From assembly GCA_020698575.1 (NCBI GenBank), contig CM036254.1:32950526-33014525 (forward strand): a stretch of 64,000 nucleotides of DNA, given 5' to 3'. The notes under the pieces are model-generated. The model had not been told where the DNA came from. It worked only from the letters and a program-made list of their open reading frames with translations, and made no database searches. Numbering within the stretch: position 1 is the first letter of the stretch; every line of letters begins with the position of its first letter. The translations under genes were made by a program, and so were the position numbers. Positions 24,225-36,095 of the stretch are shown here, piece after piece. Origin of the DNA: Bostrychus sinensis. Taxonomy: Eukaryota; Chordata; Actinopteri; Gobiiformes; Eleotridae.

Positions 24225-24848
24225 TAATAGCTCCAGGTCTGAGGAAAGTTCCTGCCTCAAGTGGAGGAGTTTAAGTATCTCAGAGTCTTGTTCATGAGTG
24301 AGGGAAGGATGGAGCGATATTGACAGGCAGATCGTTGCAGCATCTGCAGTAATGAGGTCATTGTATCGGTCTGTTGTGCTGAAGAAGGAGCTGACCGGTC
24401 GATCTACGTTCCTACTCTCACCAATGGTCATGAGCTTTGGATCATGACCAAAAGGACAAGATCCTGGACACAAGCAGCCGAAATAAGTTTCCTCCGCAGG
24501 GTGGCTGGGCGCTTAGAGATAGGGTGAGGAGCTCTGTCACCCGGGAGGTCCTTGGAGTAGAGCTGCTGCTCCTCCACATTGAGAGGGGCCAGCTGAGGTG
24601 GCTCGGGCAGCTGTTCCGGATGCCTCCTGAACGCCTTCCTGGGGAGGTGTTCTTGGTATGTCCCACCGGGAGGAGGCCCCGGGGAAGACCTAGGACATGC
24701 TGGAGAGTATATGTCTTTCAGCCTGCTTGGGTTCCTCCGGGGGAGCTGGAGGAAGTGTCCAGGGGGAGGGAAGTCGGGGTGTCCCAGCTTAGACTGCTGC
24801 CCCCGTGACCCGGCCCCAGATAAAGCAGAAGAAGATGGATGGATGGAA
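24225..24848 (+). mobile_element. RTE-type LINE 3' end (Rex3/Expander-like)
   Basis: The plus-strand reading around 24510-24800 gives the C-terminus of an RTE ORF: VRSSVTREVLGVELLLLHIE, RGQLRWLGQLFRMPPERLPG, EVFLVCPTGRRPRGRPRTCW, then RLLPP. It ends GACCCGGCCCCAGATAAAGC and GATGGATGGATGG, the usual short GATG-type tail. Upstream, EEFKYLRVLFMSEGRMERY can be read near 24268. It is 5'-truncated. Confidence 0.85.
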
Positions 24849-25110
24849 GTACAGCCATTCACCCACTAACTGGAATTGTAGAAGATCAGTGCTAGCTACC
24901 ATGCATTGCATACTGCTGCTGCGTCCTACTTCACCCACCTTGCCTGTGTGAATGTGTTAGTGTGACTGTGTGATCGGAGGAGAAGCTGTTGTCTGCCCCA
25001 GGGAAGCTGTGGCCACAGAAGTAGCTCACCACCTCTGAGTGTGGCTGACGAGTGAATGAATGATTGTGTTTAAAAAAGCTCTATATAATACTGATGCATT
25101 GTTATTAATA
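24849..25110 (+). mobile_element. SINE remnant directly after the RTE tail
   Basis: It has a degraded tRNA-like start (CCATTCACCCACTAACTGG), then CACCCACCTTGCCTGTGTGA, CTGCCCCAGGGAAGCTGTGG, GTGAATGAATGATTGTG and AAAAAGCTCTATATAATACT, the same order as the SINE at 26485-26795 read in reverse. Confidence 0.65.
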
Positions 25111-26104
25111 TTTACCCTCTTGGAAAGTGAATAAGTTAACACGTGATCGCTTTGGCAAGTTTGTGAAAATGTATGCTCTGCAACAAAAAACAGCAGGTGT
25201 ACCACCTACATGTTTGCTCAAAAATCAACCTTAGACAATGTACACATGTTTCTAATCTAGGCCACATTCTCAGCAAAATGCTCATATTTCAAGTTTAAGA
25301 AAGGTCATTTAAGGTTTTCCGCTCTTAGACACAGGTTAAACGGTCCTTTGCATCTTGTTCTTATTTCGGATCACTGCATTCCCAAAAAAATCAGAGATCA
25401 CACAAGGTCAGTGAACACAGAAATCCCCCGTAGTCTGTGTGCTTCCATCAGAAAACTTAAAACTACATCTGGAAGCGTAAACCTCAAACCTGGCTGTAGT
25501 AAGCCTTTGATCCAGGCCTTAACGGAAGAGCCAGGCCGGAAAAGCAGCGGGGAGCAGGGGGAAAACAAGAGCGATCAATGGATACTTGTAGACACAGCCT
25601 CGGGTTTCCTATCTAACACAGCACAGTATTGATCAGGCTTCATACGAGACGGGCTCACGGACAGAAACCATGATGAAGGATTCTGGAGTCTTTAACCAAC
25701 AACCTGTGTACCGAGGACAAACTTTGGTGACAGTTTTCTATTCATTACATGAAGATAGAACATGATGGATGATGGATGGTGGCATGTGAGCATATACTTT
25801 ACCAGAGGTGGATAGTAATGAGTTACATTTACTCTTGAGCAATGTTCTGAATATATTGTAATTCTATTCATTATAACATACTTTTTACTTCTTTTACTTC
25901 TTGTATTATTTTGAAGAAACAATATTCTTGAGTACTATTCCTGTCTACTCTAACCACTTCTGTACTTCACTCTGGAATTTTAGGGTAGGAAATGCTCTAG
26001 AGGTTCAGCCAGGCCACTGGTTGGAGCCAAACAACTATGGCCGACCCATATGTCAAAAATGTAGTCACCAGAATATAGAAAGGTTGCTTGAACTTCATTA
26101 ATGC
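25111..26104. other. no recognised gene
   Basis: 25800-25835 reads CCAGAGGTGGATAGTAATGA and GTTACATTTACT, a familiar end of a fish DNA repeat; similar words recur near 31945-32000 and 33770-33830. The plus-strand frame at 25348-25632 is unsupported. Confidence 0.4.
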
Positions 26105-26240
26105 TGAATCTGCATTTATATAACACTTTTCTATCTCCCTGAGCACTCAAATCACATTACATCAGGGAACCATTCACCCATCCACACATTCATACACCAG
26201 TATCACAGTCAATAGAGGTAAGATAGGCCACTGTGTCACT
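26105..26240 (-). mobile_element. SINE fragment
   Basis: It contains GCATTTATATAACACTTTTC and CATTCACCCATCCACACATT, the 3' half of the SINE family in reverse complement. Confidence 0.5.
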
Positions 26241-26484
26241 GCTGCATGTGATTGTCATATTTCATCTACCACCTGAAGAACAATTGTAGCAAAATACCAC
26301 TATTGCCATAGTTTTAATAGTACAATTTACCTTTATAGCAGTTTGTTTTATTGCTATGTAACCTACTGGAACCCATTCCTTTTGTTACTTTAACCTCCAT
26401 CTTGAGAATGAGAGTGAGAATTCTACACCTCTAATTTCAGGTATGCTAGTTATTTTCTGTTATAACCAGTGATCTGTTTAATAA

Positions 26485-26795
26485 TAATAAAAACGCATTA
26501 GTCTTATATAGCGCTTTTCTAGACGCTCAAAGTCACTTTACAATTTGGTGCATTATTTATTTACTCCTCAGTCACACTCAGTGGTGGAAGCGTTGCTGCC
26601 ATTGTGCACCTACGGCCCTTTTTACCACCACACACACAGTCACACTGAGACATTCATGCAGGCAAGGTGGGTAAAGTGCCTTGCCCAAGGACACAACAAC
26701 AGTACACTTTGCTGGCAGCAGGGTTTGAACTGCTGCCTTTCAGATTAGTGGGTAAGTGTCTCTACCAACTGAGCTACTGCCACCCCGAGATACAG
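26485..26795 (-). mobile_element. tRNA-derived SINE, full length
   Basis: On the minus strand it starts GGGGTGGCAGTAGCTCAGTT with GGTAGAGAC (A-box-like), then GCAGTTCAAACCCTGC (B-box-like), as in a tRNA-derived head with internal RNA polymerase III promoter. A body with GTGTCCTTGGGCAAGGCACT follows, and the tail reads GTAAAGTGACTTTGAGCGTC, AAAAGCGCTATATAAGACTA and a (TTA)n end. The tail probably pairs it with a partner LINE. It is the best-preserved copy in the window; partial copies are at 1890, 3540, 24849, 26105 and 35918. It is not a working tRNA gene. Confidence 0.85.
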
Positions 26796-27439
26796 TGGTC
26801 ATTTTGGGTTTAATCTAAAGGTATTGAACTGGGGACGTTTTATATTTATGTTTACTTTTGCATAATGTGAGGGAGTAATTTCAATCTCACAGTGACAGAA
26901 TGGAGAAAGGAAAGATGGAAAGAGGAAAAATGTCAGGAAAAATATAAAAAAAGAATAACATGAGGCCCAACAATTTTATGTTATTACTATCCTAATCATG
27001 TTAGGAAATTGTGTACCAAATTCCATCATCCTGTCACAATGTATGCACCTGTAGCACCTCATTATCTAAACTTCCTGAATTCTGCAAGCTTGTTGGGGCA
27101 GAGTTGGCACAAAAAATTATGAACTTGTAATAGCCAAGATATACACTAACAAAAAATACCAGGTAAAAAAGGTAGCAAAAATATCCATGGGGGTCTGGCT
27201 CCCGGCCTATTACATTCAGGCATTATTTGGCAACCATGTTGGAAAATGGCCACCATATTGGGGATTTCAGGTGGCTAGCACTTTTTTTCTGAAAATCTAG
27301 TGTATGTTGTATATTTCAGCCAAGTTTCATGCTTGAATCATCAACTGAACAATTCTTTCATTAAGCCGCACCACATCAATGACAATCCTGAGAGCATTTT
27401 TGACATTGAATCTTGACATTGAATTTTTGTCTGTTCCTA
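26796..27439. other. no recognised feature
   Basis: AT-rich DNA without repeats or open frames that I could classify. Confidence 0.45.
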
Positions 27440-27835
27440 TTCAAGGCTCTCCACAACAAATCCGTTGTTGCATAGGATTAGATCATCACTATCTAATGCT
27501 ATGCTTTCCATCGTCTTCTCTCACACCAACTAACTTCATTTCCTCTTAGGTCCTCCTCAAGGCCTCCAGCTCTACCTCTGCATACTTTTACCTATATATT
27601 CACTATCCCCATTTTGTACATGTCCAAACCATCTCAGTCTGGCCTCTCTGACTCCAAAGCATCTAACATGAGCTGTCCCTCTGATCATCCCTTATTTTAT
27701 CTGTCCTCGTCAATCCCAAACAGAACCTCTCCAGCTCTGCCTCCGTTTTGTTTCTCTGAGCCACTGTGTCCAAACCGTACAATGCCGCTGGTCTCATCAC
27801 TGTCTTGTACACCTTTCCTTTCATTCTTGCTGAAA
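27440..27835 (-). mobile_element. RTE-like LINE fragment
   Basis: The minus strand, with a few frame breaks, reads GKVYKTVMRPAALYGLDTVA, then QRNKTEAELERF, TRTDKIRDDQ, and MLWSQRGQTEMVWTCTKWG. The MRPA.LYGL(E/D)TVA followed by R-x-RWFGHV-like order is typical of RTE-type LINEs. It is strongly decayed. Confidence 0.7.
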
Positions 27836-29504
27836 TGATAGAAATGAGTTTAGATTCCTTTTTTATGTTACATGCATAGCCATTCTAACAGCCTGGCTAA
27901 ATCCTGATAATCCACTAATGGGTACACTTCTCCATCCAGGTGCCATTTGAGAAGCAATGAAGTCGTCAAAGGGGTGCCAATCACATCTCAGTTGGCGGGA
28001 GTAAGTGAAGAAATGATTATATCATGAAAATGTGCTTTCTAAGAATGAATAAAAATACTTAAAACCATTATGCAAAAGGATTCTGGTTAAATAGTCTTTG
28101 TTAACCTCATCAGAACCGGCAAAATGTTATCTTAGAGCAGTTATGCCCAATACACTGCAGCAGACTTTTTTTAAAAATCTGTATGAATATTGACTTTAGC
28201 TTAAGGAAAGAGTGTCCTTTAAGCTACACATTTTTCATGTTCTGATAAAATACTGAACATCCTATTAATCTGCAAGAGGGAAGCCAAAGCACACAAGAAA
28301 CTATGCATTTGGATGGAGCTTGTACACCACATATTTTTATCTTCCAAGGAGCAAAGAAAACACAAGAGCGTTCCTTTGATAAAAGCTGTTTTCCGCTCTG
28401 ACATTACAGCGTTGACTGAAGATGATATATCTGGTTGTTCCCCGTTGCCTGACATTCTTCTGCCTGTCATTTCAACTCTGATACATTATCTCAAGGCTTC
28501 ACCGTTATCAGAGTGTTCGGGCTGTTATTTCAAGGCCAGCCGAGGTCAGACTAGTGCACAGGTGAGGTGTGTTTTGATCCCTATCAAAGGGTGCAAGGCT
28601 TGCAAAATGTTTAAATACAGGCACACTACAGATTATAGTAGGACTAAATCAAATAATTGAAATAAAATCACTTTGTTTTAGTGTGTTTCCGTGTTAGTGT
28701 TAGGATTCTTAACCATTTTGCTAATTTGCAATATGGATTAATTGGAACAAAAAAAGTTTCTGTGGACTGCTGTTTTTGTACGGCCGAGCATAATGCTAGC
28801 ACTGTTGCTGTTGTTGATTGTTTTTTCATTTTCATTCTTTGTATTCAAATGGGTACTTTTTAAGGTGATTATTCTTTTAACTTCAATATAGTTCTCGCTG
28901 GCTCATGCTTCAACAACTGGACATCATCATCATCAACCCCCCCACCACCACCATCACCACCAATCACGGGTATCAAAACACCCCATACTTATAAATTGAA
29001 GTAAAATTTAAGGCTTAGAAAATGCAAATGCAATTGCTTTGTGGTCGCTGTTTGATTTATCAAGACTACCGGAGCTGAAAATGCTATAAATTGATCATAG
29101 TAAATTTCTTATTTTCGGTGGAATTATAAAATAAAAAGGCTCATTTACAAAGATACAAGAATAATGTGTTGATTTGAAGTCGGAGACAACAAAGAGACAG
29201 ACTTTACCTGCAACACTTTTTCTTTGAATTTCACTCATATTCCACTGAACTGCAGCCTTTTGCAAGTCTTTTACATGTCATAATAGGTCCTAACAGGGCT
29301 TAATTTGAGAGAGAACAAGAGGGAACTAGTTCACCATCCTCTAAAATCCTTATGGGACGTGTCAGTACGAGACGCTTTGAAAAGTGTTGCCCCAAAACTT
29401 GTGGGTGTTTCCATGACCCAGGGACAAGGAAACCCACATCTGTTATGTAAATACTGACATCACACAAGCGTAACAAAAGTTGTGTTATTAAATGAGATTC
29501 TATT
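27836..29504. other. no recognised gene; short (CAT)n/(CCA)n tract
   Basis: 28923-28963 is a CAT/CCA/CAC low-complexity tract. Frames at 28219-28470 (minus) and 28313-28660 (plus) overlap each other and show no domain. Confidence 0.45.
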
Positions 29505-29600
29505 CAATTCAATTCAGTTTTATTTGTATAGCCCAGTATCACAACAAAAGTCGCCTCAAAGGGCTTCACAACAGTTCAAAACATAAACATACAATCAGAC
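29505..29600 (-). repeat. fish LINE-like 3' end fragment
   Basis: It reads ATTCAATTCAATTCAGTTTT, ATTTGTATAGCCCAGTATCA and CGCCTCAAAGGGCTTCACA, a familiar reverse-complement tail of a high-copy fish retroelement. Confidence 0.55.
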
Positions 29601-29699
29601 TTAACACACAATCAACACAAACTGATAAAAGAGATAAAAAACATGTTTGAGGCCGACTTTAAAACATGAAGGTGCTGGCAACATTTAATAAAAAGAGTA

Positions 29700-30475
29700 A
29701 ATCCTGGTGTGTGTCTGTGTGAGGCTGATGTGTGTCTGTGTAACGCTGGTGTCTATCTGTGTCAGGTTGGTGTGTGTCTGTGTGAGGCTGGTGTGTGTCT
29801 GCGTGAGGCCAGTGTACGTCTGTGTGAGACCGGTGTATGTCTGTGTGAGGCTGGTGTCTATCTGTGTCAGGTTGGTGTGTGTCTGTGTGAGGCTGGTGTG
29901 TGTCTGTGTGAGGCTGGTATATGTCTACGTGAGGCCGGTGTATGTCTGTGTGAGGCTGGTATATGTCTACGTGAGGCTGGCGTGTGTCTGTGTGAGGCCG
30001 GTGTATGTCTGTGTGAGGCTGGTATGTGTCTGTGTGAGGCTGGTATATGTCTACGTGAGGCTGGTGTGTGTCTGTGTGAGGGTGGCGTGTGTCTGTGTGA
30101 GGCTGGTATGTGTCTGTGTGAGGCTGGTATATGTCTACGTGAGGCCGGTGTATGTCTGTGTGAGGCTGGCGTGTGTCTGTGTGAGGCCGGTGTATGTCTG
30201 TGTGAGGCTGGCGTGTGTCTGTGTGAGGCTGGTATGTGTCTGTGTGAGGCCGGTGTATGTCTGTGAGGCTGGCGTGTGTCTGTGTGAGGCTGGTATGTGT
30301 CTGTGTGAGGCCGGTGTATGTCTGTGAGGCTGGCGTGTGTCTGTGTGAGGCTGGTATGTGTCTGTGTGAGGCCGGTGTATGTCTGTGAGGCTGGCGTGTG
30401 TCTGTGTGAGGCTGGTATGTGTCTGTGTGAGGCCGGTGTATGTCTGTGAGGCTGGTGTGTGTCTGTGTGAGACTG
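29700..30475 (+). repeat. minisatellite with 21-bp unit and 61-bp higher-order repeat
   Basis: About 36 units of GTGTGTCTGTGTGAGGCTGG plus T. Variants carry TATATGTCTACG, GTATGTGTCTG, GGCCGGTGTATG or GGCTGGCG. From about 30200 some units lose two bases (TGTATGTCTGTGAGG), and a 61-bp trio (21+21+19) repeats about four times to 30460. Because 21 is a multiple of three, all three plus frames stay open for a long way (up to 206 codons); these frames are not genes. Confidence 0.95.
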
Positions 30476-31129
30476 GAGCTAAAGTTGTATTAGCTTCAGT
30501 AAACAGAAGACTACTATAGATTTACCGCCAGCTTTCGTTGTATTAAATTCACTTCTCTGCGCAACTTTAACACATTTTAACCACTGAACATATGACCACA
30601 TGTGTTTAACTCATGTTTAATCCAGCCTACACTAAAAATGAACAGTTCATTGTCAAACCAAGAGCTGTATTTCGCTAAACCAGAAAAAGACGCCTCAACA
30701 TTAGCTCATCCTCTCTCTGAATATGGCTGTTTATCACAAGGACAAGACACGTTTGAATAAAAATAACATTTTTGCTTTTATATCAGTCTTTTGGCTTGTT
30801 GTTTTTGCCTGAGTGAGGATTCTCTCTCCAGTGAGCTTGCAGCAGTGGCCACCTCTAACTGTTCCAGATGCGAGCTGGACCCTGTCCTGAAAGGGTGCCA
30901 AAAGTAGAACGGCTTGGAACGCTTTATTGAAACAACTTGGAATAAATGGGGAAGTGGAAACACCCCCAAACCGACCTGTCTCACCCCGTTACAACTTAGG
31001 GGAAAAGAACCTGATGTGTTCCTCGACCTCTGACTTCACAAATTAAGGACTGGGTCCTATACAGTGGAGACCAAGCAATCTATGGCTTTACATAATGACT
31101 GTGTCACAGTCCATCCAATTGTATTGACC
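30476..31129. other. no recognised feature
   Basis: Mixed-composition DNA. The minus-strand frame at 30778-30984 has no recognisable domain. Confidence 0.45.
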
Positions 31130-31265
31130 CCGTTGCCTTTCCAATACAGACTGAGTGCAAGCGGGACAGAAGAGACACACACTCCATGACCCTAAGGGCC
31201 ATAGTTACTGGGATAGGATCCAGTATCTGCGACCCCTAATGGGAATAAGCAGAAAAAGATGAATG
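31130..31265 (+). repeat. common fish repeat fragment
   Basis: It reads ACTGGGATAGGATCCAGTAT and CTGCGACCCCTAATGGGAAT, then AAGCAGAAAAAGATGAATGA, a decayed version of a phrase found at the 3' side of the repeat seen at 1-120. Confidence 0.6.
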
Positions 31266-31465
31266 AATGAATCTGCTGTTTTGCAAACATATTATCATAT
31301 ATTCTGATTTCTCAGAATGTGCATGAAGTAGGGAAACAGCAGAGGAAAACATCAGAAAGTGTGCTCTGTCAACCAACACTGAGCGCATAAAACCAGGAAA
31401 TAAAGCTGAGAGAAAAAGCACTTGTGGAGATACAGCAGCATAAATTAGTTTTTTTTGTGCGTGTC

Positions 31466-31469
31466 TCAC

Positions 31470-31542
<73 letters not shown>
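31466..31542. repeat. (CA)n microsatellite
   Basis: About 38 CA units with one CG interruption near the start. The overlapping Cys/Val open frames are artefacts. Confidence 0.97.
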
Positions 31543-31545
<3 letters not shown>

Positions 31546-32789
31546 ACTGGGCTGGGCAGAGACTAAGATAGTGGTGAGCTGTTATCTGTAAACATTGGCA
31601 GTTGGTAATGACAGTGACTTCTTCTGGAGTGGTGTTGGAGTGGTGCTGACAGACTCTCAACCTCTCCCCAAGAGTCAACACACATGGAGGGAGGGATGTG
31701 AAGAGCAGAGAGCGCGTCTGACAGCCCAGCCACGCACTTACACATGTTTACACACTTCAAGTACAGACAGAGGTAGGAGGGAAGGGGACAGGATGTGGTT
31801 AGAAGTCTTGACGTATTAAAGAGAAGAAGAGGAGGATGGAGCTTGGGGGTTTATGATTTGGTGAGTGGGTGATGAAGCATAAGTATGTACAAGCCAGGAC
31901 AGACAGAGCTGGAGGAAGGACGGTTGTGCAAAACACTGCACAGTAGGAGTAGAAAGTAGAAACTAGATACTTTAACTCCAGTAACTCAAGTTAGCACTCA
32001 AGTTTCCTGTGGCGCTGCTCAGCTGCGGCATGGACCAAGTTGCTGGTACATATTGTATCAGTGATTTAATTGTGATGTGCGTGATGGCTCAAAGATACTT
32101 GAATAGATATAAGAACTCATTCCTTCCCATGTCAGTAAATCTCCTAAATTCAGGCCAGAGAGCAGGGCCTTGATGTTTTTGCGGAGTTCATGTCTTGCAC
32201 TTAAAAAACAGTTATGTCTTGGTTCATTCATTCCTGTTTGATTAATCCTGTATTCTCTGGCAGTGAGTTCTACTGAGTTCCATGAACCCCCGCCCACTTC
32301 ATGAACCAAAAGTTTATCAATAATTGAATTGTAAGTTATAAGTATTTTGGCATGAAAACTTGTGACTTAACAAATTCTTAGCAGTAAAGCGAAATAAGGA
32401 CTTGTTCTATTATGTAAAAGGTCAGACTTTATTTATTAACACATGATAATGATAATGAAATACGTTTAATCTGATTTTTTTTTTTACATAATGCCACAAA
32501 ACAAAGTACTTAAAGAAATCAAAACAAAAACAGTCCTTGGTCATTTTGCTGCTGTAATCAACATTCACATAATTCGTAATCTATGGCGCTGAGTTTCTGA
32601 GGCCTCAGAACACTTGGTTCCAGAAATCCCCGCCCACTCTAGGAAGAACTAACCATTCTTTTTGTCACCAAATGTTTTTTAAAGGTTGTAAAACGTGCTG
32701 CTGTTCTTGGTGACCAAGATTGCTTTAAAAATACAGTATAATAAATAAATAAATAAAAGCAGAATAGAGACCCCTTATATTTTACTCTC
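31543..32789. other. no recognised gene
   Basis: 31930-31990 resembles the TAGAAACTAGATACTTTAAC type of fish DNA-repeat end. Otherwise featureless. Confidence 0.4.
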
Positions 32790-33760
32790 TAGGAGGGCTG
32801 ACTCTGATCGTTTAGTCGATTAATCGGTCAGTGAGGTCTTGGTCGACAAAATATTTATTGATCAATTAATTGCATCCACTCTTTGCATCGAAAAACTAGT
32901 CTAATTTATTACTTTATAACTTTTATTTTTGATTTTATTTAAGATGGCATAGATGATTTTTAGATAACATTATATTTTACAGCCATCAGCAGTTAATATT
33001 GTATCATTTGTTTGTATAGACCCTTCCTTCCAGGAATGAAGTGTTTAAAAAAGTTGTGCATGCAGCCTGGTACCAATATAACATTCTATGCCATTCATTT
33101 CTACAAGGGAGCAAAATAAAAATGTTAATTTGATGTTCCTGGACTGCAGGAAGGAATGGCTGTTGTTTATATATTTATTTAAAATGATTCTGAATCAATA
33201 TAATGCAGATCTGAGTCAGTACCAGTTGCTAAGTGAACTTATAAAAGTAGGTGATTGATGAATTAAATCTAAACGTACAATGTCAAACTACTGTAGTCTA
33301 ACACATTTCTGTTTCTATTTGGCCTGCGTAACATTGAAATTAAAAAATGTAAACTATGTGGCCTTTAGCTTGTATGCTAATTATAGACGCTAATTGCAAC
33401 CTTACATTAAACGGCTTAACGCTGACACACTCACTAATGTTATTATACCAGGCTCTAATTACTCACATGAGGTCAAGTGGTTGTCAGCTGCCAAACCTGT
33501 CTTGATTATTTCTAATTTGTGATGTTTTGTGGCTAGCACTAATTGCTCCATTAGAAATGTATTATCGTCTTTTCTAATTTCCAGTACCAGTCTTTGGAAA
33601 TCGTTGTTGAAGACAAAGATGTTCTGTTTACAAACACAAGAAGGGTCTATAAGACTCCAGTAAGTCCATCCATATATCCTTTGGTTGATTTTTGTTGATT
33701 AATCACTGTACTGGGTGACTTTGGTCAACTAACAATTTCTTTGGTCGACTACAGTCCTAC
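32790..33760. mobile_element. hAT-like non-autonomous element
   Basis: The left side reads TAGGAGGGCTGACTCTGATC then TTAGTCGATTAATCGG and GGTCGACAAAAT. The right side reads TTTGGTCGACTACAGTCCTA. These are ends of a familiar fish repeat with TAGGGCTG.../...CAGCCCTA-type termini and GTCGAC/GATTAATC inner words. No convincing target duplication was found, so limits are approximate. Confidence 0.55.
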
Positions 33761-33929
33761 ACTCCAGTAATAACTCTAACTTTTACTTCCACTTGAGTAA
33801 TAGCATTTAAAGTAACACTTTACCACTCATCATTTATCTGAAGTATAAAAAGCCTTTATTTCATGTGGGTATATGATTATAAACTATTTAAAAAAAAACA
33901 GTGTGCTGGGTTGTATTTAGACCTTTCTT

Positions 33930-34080
33930 GAAAAAACCTGCCTATGGGCAGCTACGAGAGCCCACAGTAAGGAATGGCATGCAAACTCCACTCAGAAAGA
34001 GATCTGGCTCCAGGATCTAACCCACAACCTCCTTGCTGTAAGGCAGAAGAACTAACCACTCAGCCACTACAGTATTTTTG
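33930..34080 (-). repeat. common fish repeat fragment
   Basis: It reads GCATGCAAACTCCACTCAGA, ACCCACAACCTCCTTGCTGT and AACTAACCACTCAGCCACTA, a familiar phrase that adjoins the repeat of 1-120 in full-length copies. Confidence 0.6.
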
Positions 34081-35917
34081 TCTTTTTGAGTTTGTGAAAA
34101 TACAGTATGAAATGGGATGACACTAGCAGTCAAACCGCTAAGGCCCTTTCCATTCATCACTGGAGGTAGTCAGTTTTTGCAATTTTTAGACAATTGGCTG
34201 ATTCTTGCACTTTTATGCCAGTTTTTGGTCAGACACATGTTCGGGCAACCATGTGACTGAAGGACCCCAGCTTCCCCAACCATCTTGTAGCAGTTTAGGC
34301 TGTTAGACTGCAGTTCATAGGAAACATCCCAAATCGCTTTATCTAAGCCTGAAAAGCTCAAAACGGCAACAAAAACATTTTGCTCTTTTCTCCGGCATTG
34401 AACCTTGTAGAATAAACATTCCAAATTCATTTTGTAGCTCTGCCCAAGCTCTACCTGCACAGAGAGTTTGACTGAGATTGCTGGAGATTGCCTGAGGAAA
34501 AAAAAAAATAAACTAAACTTATCTTTAACTGTTCTCACTGCCCAATTCAAACACATTTTTCAGTTTAATAAGCATTACTAAAATAAATAGCTGTATTAGA
34601 TAAATCTCTTCATAAAATTGAGAAAATCTGTCCTGCATATTGGTCCAAATAATCGGCCGTGTTTATCGACCATCAGCTGCTCTGCATTTTAAAAATTTGT
34701 ATCAGTGTCTGCCATAGAAAAACCCATATCGGTCGACCTCTACTCATCACACAATCTTGTCCTTTTTCCATGTTAAATCTGGGCAGAGAATGTTTACAAA
34801 ACTTCATATTATAATGTCAAACACTTCTCTGCAAACTTTTAAATCCGCTGCCATCCGAATGCTATCTCCTCCCTTCCAGATAACTGCATAAGGTCAGAGT
34901 GTGATCCGAAGCAAATGATAGTGGTATAAGCTCATCTTTATTCAGCGGTCACACCTCCGTCTCTGGAATCTGTGACGCTGCCATCAAACTGTGCCTTCCA
35001 CTGCCGATAACGCCTCTGAGCCGCCGACAAGTGTTTGATTTTTTACAGCACAATTTCCTCAGGTAGACACAACTAAAGCACACTCCGGCTTCAGATCGGC
35101 ACTCTTACATGTAATCAGGAGTCAAGAGACGCTGTGCCATGCAATTTCCACAACTTTTGGTTTATTCAAAGTGCCAAAAAACGAGATGAGGAAAATGTAA
35201 AAGCGTACTAGAATGGGTTGGAGAGGTGGAGGGGGGAGTGGCAATGGTAGGATGTGAAAAGGGAACACAAGGGATCATGGGAACACGTTGGTGAATTCTG
35301 TAATTTGAAAGATTGTTCGGGCTGCATCTATATTCAAGGGGCGTACCACAATTCTGTATTGTGCCTTCCTGTGTGGATCAATGACTCAGAAAGTGCAAAG
35401 AAGAAAGGTGGCCATTTTATCTAAACAGCTTTTTCTGGGCCCTTATGATCTCCTGCTGAGCTGGGAAGAAATATGTTGTTTCTTGTTTAGTGTTGTATAA
35501 GTGTATAGAAAATGCATACATTTTAAAGACTACTGCTGAGGTGAGGCAGGGAGGTTAGTGCAGAGCAGCGGAAAGTCCAGTTGAGCAGACAGCACAGAGC
35601 AATGACGGGGCTTTAATGGACTGGAACAGAGACATCAGCAAAGGTTTACCTGTAAAATATTGTGGCAAGCAAAAATATGTAGTAAACTAAATTATAACGG
35701 TCAACATCTATGTTCCCACAGAAAAGATTCTGGTTTGACCTGTCTGCTCTTCTGCAATGTCTATCACATGCAAACATCTCTTGTGGAGCTTGTGGCTTAG
35801 GCAGCTTTTTTTTTTTTTTTTTTCACTAATGCATGCCACAGCTGCAGCAAATACAAGAACACACAAATCTTTACAGGTTACAATCAATAAATTAAGTAAA
35901 AATGTAACCGTTTAGCG
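34081..35917. other. no recognised gene; T run at 35810-35823
   Basis: The 128-codon minus-strand frame at 34170-34556 has no domain or splice support. Confidence 0.45.
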
Positions 35918-36095
35918 GCAGCAGTAGCTTAGCTGGTGGAGCCATTCATCCACTAACCAGAAGGCTGGTGGTTCAAACCCCACTCCCACAATTGCATACT
36001 GTTATTGTGTCTTTGGGCAAGACTTAACTCACCTTGTCTCCAGTGTCTGCGTACACTGGTGAATGAATATTTGAATGAGTGAATTGTTCCTTGCA
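35918..36095 (+). mobile_element. SINE, plus orientation
   Basis: It starts GCGGCAGCAGTAGCTTAGCT with GGTGGAG (A-box-like), then GGTGGTTCAAACCCC (B-box-like), GTGTCTTTGGGCAAGACTTA, and GTGAATGAATATTTGAATGA. The 3' tail is missing. Confidence 0.72.

Noticed and set aside
26730..26795. tRNA-like sequence on the minus strand
   Set aside because: A- and B-box-like words are present, but it is the head of a SINE; no full cloverleaf could be drawn.
29707..30327. 206- and 185-codon Val/Cys/Leu-rich open frames
   Set aside because: They are by-products of a 21-bp tandem repeat, whose period keeps all frames open.
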